Assembly (NCBI GenBank): GCA_025210775.1
Contig: JAOARB010000007.1
Coordinates: 1-64,000 of the forward strand
Length of the DNA: 64,000 nt
Direction of reading: 5' to 3'
DNA from: Prolixibacteraceae bacterium
Lineage (GTDB): Bacteria > Bacteroidota > Bacteroidia > Bacteroidales > Prolixibacteraceae
Each line of letters begins with the position of its first letter. Within the stretch, counting starts at the first letter, position 1. The notes beneath the pieces were generated by a model. It was not told where the DNA came from, ran no database searches, and was given only the letters and a program-made list of their open reading frames with translations. The translations under genes were made by a program, and so were the position numbers. Positions 37,090 through 45,399 of the stretch are shown here, piece after piece.

Positions 37090-37674
37090 TCAAATTGAAG
37101 TCGAATGATAGGTATAGATAAAAATTAGTAGTGGGAGATATTCATTAAGTTCTAATCTGATTATTTTAAGAGCTTTGGTCATTTGTTTCTCAACAGCCTT
37201 TATTGAGATGTTTAACTGTTCAGCTATCTCTTTATTTTTTAATCCATCTATCCGACTCATAGAGAATACTTTTCTGCAATTGGGAGGCATTTTAAGCATC
37301 GTTTCATTGAGCTTTTGCGTTAATTCTTGCTCTATAATACTTTTAAACCCTTCATTATAGTATTGTATTTCTTCAGCCTTTAGATTTTCTTGACAATATC
37401 GATCTCTTACTTTTTGTTTCTCTATTTCTTGAAGACATTTATTTCGAACCATACGAAAAAGATATGCTGAAACCGAAGTTTGAATCTCTATTTGTTCTTT
37501 CTTTTGCCAAAGTAGTATGAAGATGTCATGCACCTTGTCTCGTGCCATTTCATTATCTACAAATTTGCATGCATAATAAAATAGTGAAGTATAATAATCT
37601 TCAAATAGTTTCTGAAAAGCATGAATGTCTCCTGCTTTTACTTTTACAAATAGTTGGTTTTGTTGCTCAGACAT
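37090..37674 (-). CDS. FecI-like ECF sigma-70 factor of the mannan locus
   Basis: The product has 194 residues. Region 2 is FQKLFEDYYTSLFYYACKFVDNEMARDKVHDIFILLWQKKEQI, and region 4 is LPPNCRKVFSMSRIDGLKNKEIAEQLNISIKAVEKQMTKALKIIR (printed here with its first residues simplified; in the protein it reads MPPNCRKV). This is the Bacteroidota 'sigma-70 family, Bacteroides expansion' type, used with FecR and SusC. It should direct transcription of the downstream susC-susD-GH92 operon when FecR releases it. The start MSEQQNQLFVKV is the first ATG. A short hydrophobic C-terminal tail (LPLLIFIYTYHSTS) is uncommon and could be incidental. Confidence 0.95.
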   Translation of the reverse strand: MSEQQNQLFVKVKAGDIHAFQKLFEDYYTSLFYYACKFVDNEMARDKVHDIFILLWQKKEQIEIQTSVSAYLFRMVRNKCLQEIEKQKVRDRYCQENLKAEEIQYYNEGFKSIIEQELTQKLNETMLKMPPNCRKVFSMSRIDGLKNKEIAEQLNISIKAVEKQMTKALKIIRLELNEYLPLLIFIYTYHSTSI

Positions 37675-37842
37675 GGAAGTGTGCGTTAGATAACCAAATT
37701 TAAATTTTTTTCAATAAAGCTAAACAACTATTATTCACTTTTTCTGTTTTTCTATGATGTTTTAGGGCTATTGTTATAGATTCTTCTTATGCAATATTCT
37801 ATGGAGATATCTTTGATTAACTAAAGTTCTTGATTTATTGTT

Positions 37843-37870
37843 TAGGCTCTTAATGATAGTTAAGAGCCTA
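37843..37870 (-). terminator. Perfect hairpin at the end of the oxidoreductase transcript
   Basis: TAGGCTCTTA (37843-37852) pairs with TAAGAGCCTA (37861-37870) around an 8-base loop. It lies 19 bases past the stop of the 37889-38482 gene and separates it from the sigma-factor promoter region. There is no T run, so the mechanism is uncertain. Confidence 0.5.
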
Positions 37871-37888
37871 GGTTAAGGTTAATGGTTA

Positions 37889-38482
37889 TTAATAGGAGTC
37901 TTTTATTGGAATGTTGCTTAGCTTTTGAAGTATACGGTCGGTCTGTTGCGCTTTTTTATCACTAGAGATCTCTACACTGTTCTTAACATAGATGATTGGG
38001 GTGATGATAAATCCCAACTGCTCAAAAATAGCTTTGTTTAGTAGGTAGTCTAATGAGGTTTTGAAATTATTGTCTTTATGGCCAATCCAACCTTCATCGC
38101 ATTGTGCAACCATCTGCACCATCTTCTGATGGTAAAGGTCTATCCTCTGTTCTCTATGAGCTAATTCTGGAGGGAAGACCCTTTCAATAAATCCTTTTAA
38201 GATAGCAGGAAAGCTGCCCCACCAAAGAGGGAAAAGAAAGATAATCTGATCGGCCTCGGCTATCTTTTCTTGATACTGATGCACATCTAATGGTGCTTCG
38301 ACTCCCATATGATAGATCTTATCTTCGTAATCTTTTCTTATGGGTTGAAAATTTTCATCATACAATCGTATCGTCTCTACTTCTGTTTGTTGGTCACGAT
38401 GATGGCTCTCGATCTCTTTCAGCAATTCATAGAGATAGCCGCTAGTCTCATAATGAGCATAGATAATTAAGGTTCTTAGCAT
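37889..38482 (-). CDS. Flavodoxin-fold NAD(P)H oxidoreductase
   Basis: The product has 197 residues of the NAD(P)H dehydrogenase (quinone)/MdaB/KefF group. It opens with LRTLIIYAHYETSGYLYELL (FMN phosphate loop region). FLFPLWWGSFPAILKGFIERVFPPE is the family signature around the flavin, with the WW pair at the isoalloxazine side. The likely role is two-electron reduction of quinones or electrophiles in the cytosol, limiting radical formation. It lies 97 bases after cstA on the same strand but is separated from it by a hairpin terminator. Substrate preference is undecided. Confidence 0.88.
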   Translation of the reverse strand: MLRTLIIYAHYETSGYLYELLKEIESHHRDQQTEVETIRLYDENFQPIRKDYEDKIYHMGVEAPLDVHQYQEKIAEADQIIFLFPLWWGSFPAILKGFIERVFPPELAHREQRIDLYHQKMVQMVAQCDEGWIGHKDNNFKTSLDYLLNKAIFEQLGFIITPIIYVKNSVEISSDKKAQQTDRILQKLSNIPIKDSY

Positions 38483-38501
38483 AGGTCTTATATATTTAAA
38501 A

Positions 38502-38549
38502 AGTCACAAGGAAAACAAAAATGATTCTCTTTTGTTTCGCTTGTGACTT
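38502..38549 (-). terminator. Terminator after cstA
   Basis: A long imperfect stem (AGTCACAAGGAAAACAAAA against TTTTGTTTCGCTTGTGACT, two mismatches) has T-rich sequence past it on the minus strand. It lies 31 bases after the cstA stop. Confidence 0.65.
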
Positions 38550-38579
38550 AAGATAAAAGGTTAATAAATTATAGTTTAT

Positions 38580-39995
38580 TTAAATCTGGTTATATTTCTT
38601 TCTGTAATGGAAAAATAGGAATGCACATAGTACAACAGCTACGCCACCAATAATGGTTGAGATATACATGTCTAATCCTAATCCTTCTTTGGCTACCATA
38701 ATGTAGGTCGAGATAACATAGGTCATAAACAGTGCTGGTATCAGAGCAGTCCAGTAATTTCTTTTATTTTGCATAAGATAGACTGTTGCTGCCCACAATG
38801 TGATGGTTGCCAATGTTTGGTTTGCCCATCCAAAATATCTCCATATTATCGCAAAATTGATATTTGTAAGCAAGAAACCAATAGCAAAGATTGGAATGGT
38901 TATAATCAATCGCTTCTTGATGTTTCTTTGTGAAAAGCCAAAAGCATCGGCCACGGTTAGTCTCGCTGATCTAAATGCGGTATCCCCTGATGTAATTGGT
39001 GCTGCTACTACTCCTAGGATGGCCAACACTCCACCAATTTTTCCTAACATGGTGTGGCATACCTCTTTTACTACCCATGCCGCATTATGGTTAGGCATAG
39101 AGATCTGTTCTCCTAGTTCTCTGATACCACCGAAAAATGACATGGCTGCTGCAGCCCATATGAGTGCTACAATACCTTCCGTAATCATTGTACCATAAAA
39201 TATTCTACGTCCTAACTTCTCGTTTGTCATACAACGAGCCATCATAGGAGATTGTGTTGCGTGGAAGCCCGATATTGCCCCGCAGGCAATAGTGATAAAC
39301 AACATTGGGAAGATAGGGGTCTTTTTAATGTGAAGATTTTGAAACATGTCAGATGTCAATTCAGGCACTACATAGTCCCCTGTAATTAGGTTCCATGCAA
39401 TACCCGCAGCCATAATCAATAAGCACAGACCGAAAAGAGGGTATATCTTACCAATTAGTTTGTCTACGGGTACCAATGTTGCAAGGATATAATATCCAAA
39501 GATAATACCAATAAGAATAGTAATATCTATCTGCGTTAGATCATGTAATATCGTTGCGGGTCCTTTGACAAATACAACTCCTACCAATATTAATAGTACA
39601 ACAGAAAAAATACGCATAAATACTTTGATGCCTCTACCTAAATAGATACCTACAATTTCAGAAAGACTCTCTCCCCCGTGTCTTACTGAAAGCATCCCCG
39701 AAAGGAAATCATGTACTGCACCTGCGAATATACATCCGAAGACGATCCAAATGAATGCGATAGGTCCCCATAATGCCCCCGCAATAGCCCCAAAGATAGG
39801 GCCCAATCCTGCAATATTTAAAAACTGAATTAAAAAGATTTTTGCTGGATGCATTGGAACAAAATCTACACCATCTTGCTTCTCAATAGCAGGTGTAGGC
39901 CTATTCTCATCAATGCCAAAAACTTTTTCCATGTAACGTCCATATACAAAATACCCCAGTATAAGTAAGACGATAGATACTAGAAATGTAATCAT
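38580..39995 (-). CDS. cstA: CstA-family carbon starvation transporter
   Basis: The product has 471 residues with about 13 hydrophobic spans. Family motifs are FVPMHPAKIFLIQFLNIAGLGPIFGAIAGALWGP, FAGAVHDFLSGMLSVRHGGESL, GFHATQSPMMARCM and GWANQTLATITLWAATVYL. It is shorter than the E. coli CstA/BtsT forms (about 700 residues) but matches the compact form usual in Bacteroidota. CstA proteins take up peptides or pyruvate when carbon is scarce. Induction by cAMP-CRP is known only in enterobacteria and is not implied here. It is monocistronic, ending in the 38502-38549 hairpin. Confidence 0.93.
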   Translation of the reverse strand: MITFLVSIVLLILGYFVYGRYMEKVFGIDENRPTPAIEKQDGVDFVPMHPAKIFLIQFLNIAGLGPIFGAIAGALWGPIAFIWIVFGCIFAGAVHDFLSGMLSVRHGGESLSEIVGIYLGRGIKVFMRIFSVVLLILVGVVFVKGPATILHDLTQIDITILIGIIFGYYILATLVPVDKLIGKIYPLFGLCLLIMAAGIAWNLITGDYVVPELTSDMFQNLHIKKTPIFPMLFITIACGAISGFHATQSPMMARCMTNEKLGRRIFYGTMITEGIVALIWAAAAMSFFGGIRELGEQISMPNHNAAWVVKEVCHTMLGKIGGVLAILGVVAAPITSGDTAFRSARLTVADAFGFSQRNIKKRLIITIPIFAIGFLLTNINFAIIWRYFGWANQTLATITLWAATVYLMQNKRNYWTALIPALFMTYVISTYIMVAKEGLGLDMYISTIIGGVAVVLCAFLFFHYRKKYNQI

Positions 39996-40487
39996 TTGTG
40001 TTGGTTTTTAGGTTCAACTTTCTTGTTATTTAACTCCTTGTGTTTTTTGTTCAGGGGATAAACGTACAATTAAAAATAGTTAAAAAACCTTTTTGTGAAA
40101 TGTTTTCTAATAGGTTGCTATGTGTTTCTTAGCATATGTATCTCTAGTATATAAAATTACAATTGAAGTGTATTGTGTTTGTTAGAATTAAAGGTGTTGG
40201 GTGGTGTTTTATGTTTGCTGTTCAGTGTTTTATATGTTGTGGTATAGTGTAGATATCCCTTGTTTCTACAATAATATCATCCCTTCAGAATTTTGTTATT
40301 ACAACATGTACCAGCTATTTAAATGACTATCCATGTGTTACATAAATCAGTTATTCTGATATAGTAAGAGGTTGATTTAGTGATGATTGTTTTTGGATTA
40401 TTTCATTGAAAATATCAAAAAAAGACATGGTTATAACAAGCACCACAACCAAACCACCAAAATTCTGAAGGGGGTTGATTAAATAAT
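39996..40487. other. 492-bp intergenic region with two inverted short repeats
   Basis: It contains the cstA promoter side and the tail of the catB gene. CCCTTCAGAATTTTG (40276-40290 region) and its inverse CAAAATTCTGAAGGG (40458-40472 region) are degenerate members of the CCCGAAGGG repeat family found again from 42905 on. No gene is seen. Confidence 0.6.
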
Positions 40488-41108
40488 TTAATCTACATTA
40501 TTGTCTATAAAAGCCTGAATATCATCAGAGCAAAAAAGATCTACGTTCTTCTTAATTTTACTGATCTCCCAATTCCACCACTCTAATTTCAATAGTTGAT
40601 CTATCTGCTTTTCATCAAATCGTTTTTTTATCTCTTTGGCTGGATTTCCTCCAACGATGGTATAAGGTGGAACATCTTTCGTTACTACAGCTCCTGTAGC
40701 GATAACAGCACCATCTCCAATTGTTAAACCTGGCATAATGGTTGCGCTAGCACCAATCCAAACGTCATTTCCTATAACAGTGTTGCCAGATCTTTTAAAA
40801 GCATCTTTGCCTCCTTCTATCTTATCATTATAGAAGAAAGGGAAAGTACTTACCCAATCGTACCTATGACCCTGATTCCCTGCCATGATAAATTTAACAC
40901 CATCACCAATCGAACAGAATTTGCCTATAATTAGTTTGTCGACATCATCTCTGTCAGGGGATAAATATCTTGCACAATCATCAAATGGATGACCACTGTA
41001 GTAACCAGAATAGATACTGTAGTCTCCTGCAATGATATTGGGGTTTTTAACATGATCTTTTATTTCTACTCCTTCAAAAGGAGAATGAAAAGGGTTTTTC
41101 TGATTCAT
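40488..41108 (-). CDS. catB: CatB-type (xenobiotic) O-acetyltransferase
   Basis: The product has 206 residues and is a left-handed beta-helix acetyltransferase. It matches type-B chloramphenicol acetyltransferases closely: [66 protein letters not shown] with the catalytic His81, then [44 protein letters not shown]. The family includes CatB and Vat enzymes, which acetylate chloramphenicol or streptogramin A; this sequence is nearest to CatB by its N-terminal and AGNQGHR blocks. It is a chromosomal gene with no visible mobile element, only degenerate short repeats downstream. Whether it confers resistance is untested. Confidence 0.87.
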   Translation of the reverse strand: MNQKNPFHSPFEGVEIKDHVKNPNIIAGDYSIYSGYYSGHPFDDCARYLSPDRDDVDKLIIGKFCSIGDGVKFIMAGNQGHRYDWVSTFPFFYNDKIEGGKDAFKRSGNTVIGNDVWIGASATIMPGLTIGDGAVIATGAVVTKDVPPYTIVGGNPAKEIKKRFDEKQIDQLLKLEWWNWEISKIKKNVDLFCSDDIQAFIDNNVD

Positions 41109-41279
41109 TTTCTTAGTTTTTTTGAAATATAAGAAAAATGATAATCAAACAGAAATTTAAATACAATCATGATTATGCTTATTTTTTACCTCTCTTCTCT
41201 TTTTCAGAATGAAACTTAAAGTGAGAAGAGCAATTGTAAAAGATATAATATCAGGCGATTTTAAAATGATATATTTCAA

Positions 41280-41314
41280 CCGAGTGGGAATCTTCTATTT
41301 TCGATTCCCCTCGG
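41280..41314. terminator. Hairpin after the PKD lipoprotein gene
   Basis: CCGAG-T-GGGAATC (41280-41292) pairs with GATTCCC-C-TCGG (41303-41314). It lies 13 bases past the lipoprotein stop on the minus strand. The T run (TTTCTAGTTTTTTT) is on the plus side, where no gene precedes it. Confidence 0.5.
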
Positions 41315-41326
41315 TTTCTAGTTTTT

Positions 41327-42661
41327 TTATCTTTTGGTTGCTTTAAATACAATATGTTGGAATGAGGCATGATTCCCATCTTGCGATCTAAAGGATAAGT
41401 AGGAGATGTTGTTTTCTCTATTGCCTATTCGTCCATAATATGCAGTTTCTGTCTCTTTGTAGATATAGAGTGTCGCCATTCGTTCTAATTGGACTAATTC
41501 ATGTCTTTCTGATGCTTGAGTCGGATACAAGTATGCCGTATTGATTGTCGAAGGATCTATGTTTGTATCCATAGGAAATCCTTCAAGTTGGTATGCACCA
41601 ATACCATTAAAGTTTGCTACTTGAAAAACAATATGCTTATCGCTCTCTCCAATAATATCAAAAACCATATTTCCATGAAGATCGTTGTATGCTAATGTTT
41701 GATCTCCTTTCCATCCTTCATAATCATAAAAATTGTTCTCAAAATCTATTGACTCCACTGTTGATTTAGTTATCCCGTTGTAAGTGAATGTCGTTTTAAC
41801 GTACACTGTTGTTGATGGTTCTTTATAGAATGTGTCAAGAAGATATCCAACTTTTTCGGGAGTAAAAATCTCAGTGAAATTTTCATCATAAGCAAAAACA
41901 GTCTCAGAGTCTGGAATAATGTTATAATTTCCTTCAAAACTATTTAGGTTACTTTTTACCTTAAAATAAACTTGATTTTCTTCGTAGTTCGTTATTTCTA
42001 ATGTTGGTGTTGGCATTGCTATTGTCGTGGCACTTTGAGTTGCAGAATAGATTTCTTCCGTTTCTCCTTCATAAGTATAAACAAGTTTTATTCGAATAAA
42101 ATATTGTTTATTCGGGATTAAATCTCTAAATGCCAGGCTCTCTTTTTTTCTATAGATGGGAATAAGTCCATCATTAGACGTTTGATAAGTCATGAAATTT
42201 TCATACACTGCTACTGCATTCGAAAAATCTTCTTTGTCGGATATTTGAGCAAATGCCTCATATGAACTTTTGGCTCTTCCTTCTGTAATATGGAAGTCTA
42301 TATTAAATCCAGCATTGGTAATATCTGTAGGTTCCTCTATCGTTACGGAAGCCTTCTCTTGGGTTGCTACAACATATTGAACGGTCTTTACATCTTGTCC
42401 AGAACCATTGCTCGTTGTTAATGTAATAGTATATGTTCCTTGTTTATATGTATGTGTTGGGTTCTTTTCATCTGACGTTTGACCATCCCCAAAATCCCAG
42501 CTATATTTCTCTGCATTTTGAGATCTATTCTCAAAAGTGACAAGGTAATTTTCTCCAATAGTAAGGTTAAAATCAGCTACAGGGCTGGGCATGTTTTTTT
42601 CACAAGCTAAAACTAGCATCGACAAAATGATAATAATTCCAAATGTTTTTACTCTTTCCAT
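41327..42661 (-). CDS. PKD-domain lipoprotein
   Basis: From the chosen start the product has 444 residues. MERVKTFGIIIILSMLVLAC is a clean lipoprotein signal, whereas the upstream in-frame ATG at 42724 would add 21 residues before it and is rejected. A PKD domain follows (FENRSQNAEKYSWDFGDGQTSDEKNPTHTYKQGTYTITL). Then come fibronectin-III-like stretches (FRDLIPNKQYFIRIKLVYTYEG) and a C-terminal beta-rich domain of unknown family. PKD modules usually hold proteins or glycans at the cell surface. No catalytic motif is visible. It is monocistronic and not linked to the neighbouring catB gene in any evident way. Confidence 0.82.
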   Translation of the reverse strand: MERVKTFGIIIILSMLVLACEKNMPSPVADFNLTIGENYLVTFENRSQNAEKYSWDFGDGQTSDEKNPTHTYKQGTYTITLTTSNGSGQDVKTVQYVVATQEKASVTIEEPTDITNAGFNIDFHITEGRAKSSYEAFAQISDKEDFSNAVAVYENFMTYQTSNDGLIPIYRKKESLAFRDLIPNKQYFIRIKLVYTYEGETEEIYSATQSATTIAMPTPTLEITNYEENQVYFKVKSNLNSFEGNYNIIPDSETVFAYDENFTEIFTPEKVGYLLDTFYKEPSTTVYVKTTFTYNGITKSTVESIDFENNFYDYEGWKGDQTLAYNDLHGNMVFDIIGESDKHIVFQVANFNGIGAYQLEGFPMDTNIDPSTINTAYLYPTQASERHELVQLERMATLYIYKETETAYYGRIGNRENNISYLSFRSQDGNHASFQHIVFKATKR

Positions 42662-42904
42662 ATGTTTGTAATTGTTAAATAAGTGATGTTTTGTCGCAAA
42701 TAAGAGCTGAAAATAGTCTACCATATAGTTTAAAATAGTTCCAATTTTCAGACTCTAATTCTAACATTACAATATCTCTATTGTGGTGTTGGAAAGTTAG
42801 TGATGTTTAGGTGTCTTTGTTGGTAGTAAAAAAGTCTAATTAGTGGATTTTTATCCTTTATTGTGGTTGTTTCTAGACATTTAATTTAAGAAGGTTGCAA
42901 CGGT

Positions 42905-43146
42905 TGTAGTGATCCCTTCTGCAATTATGTCTTCTACAATTATGTCATCCCTTCGGGATTTTAGTTGAACTATATTTTAATTGAGCTAGAATAATATCAA
43001 CATTACACAACACGACATTGAAAATCATTAATAAAAAAGATCCGCGAAAATCTTTTAAAATCCGTGATATCCGTGTTCTATTTTCCTTTATGCAATATTG
43101 TTTTGATTGAAATGGGCAGACACATGGGGCTGCACCCTACGATATT
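42905..43146 (-). repeat. Composite intergenic repeat, inverted block
   Basis: Read on the minus strand this block runs in the same order as 49509-49724. It starts with a GTGCAGCCCCATGTGTCTGC-like hairpin module (43104-43146), then an ACACGGATATCACGGATTTT-type module (43035-43082), then CCCGAAGGGATGACATAATT (42930-42962). It is a diverged, inverted relative of the repeats in the exopolysaccharide locus. Confidence 0.8.
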
Positions 43147-43303
43147 GAATATCAATGTATAATGTTATTCTTATGTCGTTCTGCAATATTGTTATCCCTT
43201 TGGAATTTTGGTTGAGATGTTAATGATGCGTCAAATGGTTCTTTGTATGCTCTTAAGGCTATTATAATTTGATCTCAGTTTTATAATAAATTCACTATAC
43301 CTT

Positions 43304-43392
43304 CATATCAAGTTCATATCAACTTCATATCATGTTCACTTATGCGTTATGTCAAGTTTACTCTAGAATGAAGTTGATATGAACTTGATATG
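43304..43392. repeat. 23-bp inverted repeat built from 11-bp tandem units
   Basis: Arms 43304-43326 and 43370-43392 are perfectly complementary over 23 bases. The left arm consists of 11-base units (TTCATATCAAG, TTCATATCAAC, TTCATATCATG), and the loop is 43 bases. It lies about 180 bases past the sodN stop, on the far side of the hairpin at 43473-43506. Confidence 0.9.
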
Positions 43393-43472
43393 GCCCTAAT
43401 GTTCCCAAGTAATGGCGTTTTTGTTGATTTATAGTGAAGTAGGAGGCTGTTTGATAGGGATTATAGCTATAA

Positions 43473-43506
43473 AAAAGAGGCATCAGTAAGATACTGCGCC
43501 TCTTTT
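43473..43506. terminator. Terminator after sodN
   Basis: AAAAGAGGC (43473-43481) pairs with GCCTCTTTT (43498-43506). T runs occur in both directions. It lies 63 bases past the sodN stop on the minus strand. Confidence 0.7.
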
Positions 43507-43568
43507 CATTTCAGAAATAATTAAAACCAGTAGAATTATTCTACGAAAAAAAATATATACGAAAAGAA

Positions 43569-44042
43569 TTATGGGTTAAAATAAAGATTTTCAAATTCAA
43601 GCGTTGCTTTTTGTAATTTATCAATGTATTTATGATCTAATGACTGTTTGCATTTCATGGCGTATACACATACTTTATGCAAAGATAGAAGGAGCTTTTC
43701 TGTTCTTTCTTGTGTTTTTTTGTCGGTCCCCAACTTAACTCTTTGAAAGAGAAAATATTGGGTCATAATCTCTTGAATTTTTATTGCATGCTCTTCCTTG
43801 TTATTTACCCATCTTACCATCTGTTGTAGATCGGTCTTGTTTTCAGTAGAAAGATGTTCAATTTCATGCATGCTTTTTTTGATCGTTTGGATGTGTTCTT
43901 TTACCAATTCGATACGTAGACTATCATTATATATCCCACATGGCACTTCACAATGTGCTTTTGCTTGAGGAGTGTTAGTTACCATCACGCCTAATAGTAG
44001 CGCCAATAAGAACAATAGATTTTTAAATTTCATAAGATTCAT
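43569..44042 (-). CDS. sodN: Exported nickel superoxide dismutase
   Basis: The product has 157 residues. A hydrophobic signal peptide ends PQAKA, and the next residues are HCEVPCGIY: His30, Cys31, Cys35 and Tyr38. These equal His1, Cys2, Cys6 and Tyr9 of the nickel hook HCxxPCGxY. Cleavage after AKA would free exactly the N-terminal His that nickel needs. The rest is a four-helix-bundle pattern (IYNDSLRIELVKEHIQTIKKSMHEI, LHKVCVYAMKCKQSLDHKYID), as in NiSOD. The mature size is about 128 residues against 117 in Streptomyces. The enzyme converts superoxide to O2 and H2O2, here in the periplasm or outside. No SodX-type processing protease or nickel transporter is adjacent. The ATG three codons later could also start it. 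Confidence 0.9.
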   Translation of the reverse strand: MNLMKFKNLLFLLALLLGVMVTNTPQAKAHCEVPCGIYNDSLRIELVKEHIQTIKKSMHEIEHLSTENKTDLQQMVRWVNNKEEHAIKIQEIMTQYFLFQRVKLGTDKKTQERTEKLLLSLHKVCVYAMKCKQSLDHKYIDKLQKATLEFENLYFNP

Positions 44043-44331
44043 ATTCTGTTATAATTAATAATCTCCTTTCATTGAAAAGAGTCATTTCTGTAGCAATAAC
44101 AATGGGCTATTAAAAATGTTTTTAAATAAGATGAAAAAATCTTCTTTTGATAATATTACTTCTTGTGTGGGCTTGTTCCTTATTGTTTGGGCAGAGTTAA
44201 AAATATACTTAATTTTATGCTATCTTCATTAGATGTTTCTACGTTGATTGTTTCTCTGTTTTTTTTGTGTAAAGACATAGTAGAGACAACAAAATAGTTT
44301 AGAACAGGATGATTTTTAAAGAAGAAGAACA

Positions 44332-45387
44332 ATGAACAAAAAGATATTAATCACAGGAGGCGCAGGATTTATTGGTTCGCATGTCGTAAGGGAGATGGTA
44401 ACTAAATATCCTCATTATGAGATCTATAATTTGGATGCTCTGACTTATGCAGGCAACCTAGCAAACCTAAAAGATATAGAAGACCTTCCCAACTACCATT
44501 TTGTTAAGGGAGATATTACGGATGCTATTTTGGTGGAGTCCTTATTTGAGAAGTATGCCTTTGATGGGGTGATCCATTTGGCTGCGGAGTCTCATGTGGA
44601 TCGTTCTATTGAAGATCCATTGGCTTTTGTAAACACCAACATTGTCGGTACCGTGACGCTCTTAAATGCAGCACGTAAATATTGGGATGGCAATTATACT
44701 GGAAAATGTTTTTATCATATCTCTACCGATGAGGTGTATGGCTCGTTAGGCGAGAGTGGTTTCTTTACCGAGACGACTGCTTATGATCCTCATAGCCCTT
44801 ATTCTGCATCTAAGGCTAGTTCCGACCATCTGGTGAGAGCTTATCATGACACTTATGGTTTACCTGTGGTGATTAGTAACTGTTCTAACAATTACGGTCC
44901 CAACCAGTTCCCTGAGAAATTGATCCCTCTGTTTATTAATAATATTGTACAGAAGCGTTCGTTGCCTGTATATGGTAAAGGTTTAAATGTGCGAGATTGG
45001 TTGTATGTGGTGGATCATGCGCGTGCGATAGATCTTATTTTCCATAAAGGAGAGGTTTCTGAGACTTATAATATTGGTGGATTTAATGAATGGAGTAATA
45101 TCGATCTTATTCGTTTGATGTGTCGTCTAATGGACGAGAAACTAGGTCGAGAGTCGGGATCTTCCGAGAAGTTGATTACCTATGTAAAAGATAGAGCTGG
45201 ACATGATTTGCGTTATGCTATTGACTCCACCAAATTAAAAGAGGAGCTAGGTTGGACACCATCATTACAATTTGAAGAAGGATTATCTAAAACCATTGAT
45301 TGGTATCTGGATAATAATGATTGGATGGAAGAGGTAACCAGTGGTGCTTACCAAGCTTATTATGAGAAATATTATGGGGATCGTTAA
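44332..45387 (+). CDS. rfbB: dTDP-glucose 4,6-dehydratase (copy 1)
   Basis: The product has 351 residues. The NAD-binding motif GGAGFIGS is at 9-16. The catalytic triad and acid-base residues are Thr132-Asp133-Glu134 (STDEVYG) with Tyr157 and Lys161 (YSASK). HLAAESHVDRSI and NCSNNYGPNQFPEKLIPLFI are family hallmarks. The reaction is dTDP-glucose to dTDP-4-keto-6-deoxyglucose, the branch point for deoxy and amino sugars. It is followed after 12 bases by rfbA. A nearly identical second copy lies at 56287-57345. No rfbC or rfbD is in the window, so rhamnose is not the evident product. Confidence 0.96.
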   Translation: MNKKILITGGAGFIGSHVVREMVTKYPHYEIYNLDALTYAGNLANLKDIEDLPNYHFVKGDITDAILVESLFEKYAFDGVIHLAAESHVDRSIEDPLAFVNTNIVGTVTLLNAARKYWDGNYTGKCFYHISTDEVYGSLGESGFFTETTAYDPHSPYSASKASSDHLVRAYHDTYGLPVVISNCSNNYGPNQFPEKLIPLFINNIVQKRSLPVYGKGLNVRDWLYVVDHARAIDLIFHKGEVSETYNIGGFNEWSNIDLIRLMCRLMDEKLGRESGSSEKLITYVKDRAGHDLRYAIDSTKLKEELGWTPSLQFEEGLSKTIDWYLDNNDWMEEVTSGAYQAYYEKYYGDR

Positions 45388-45399
45388 AAGGAAAATATA

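Noticed and set aside
42662..42724. Longer start for the PKD lipoprotein
   Set aside because: It would place 21 residues before an otherwise standard lipoprotein signal peptide and lipobox.
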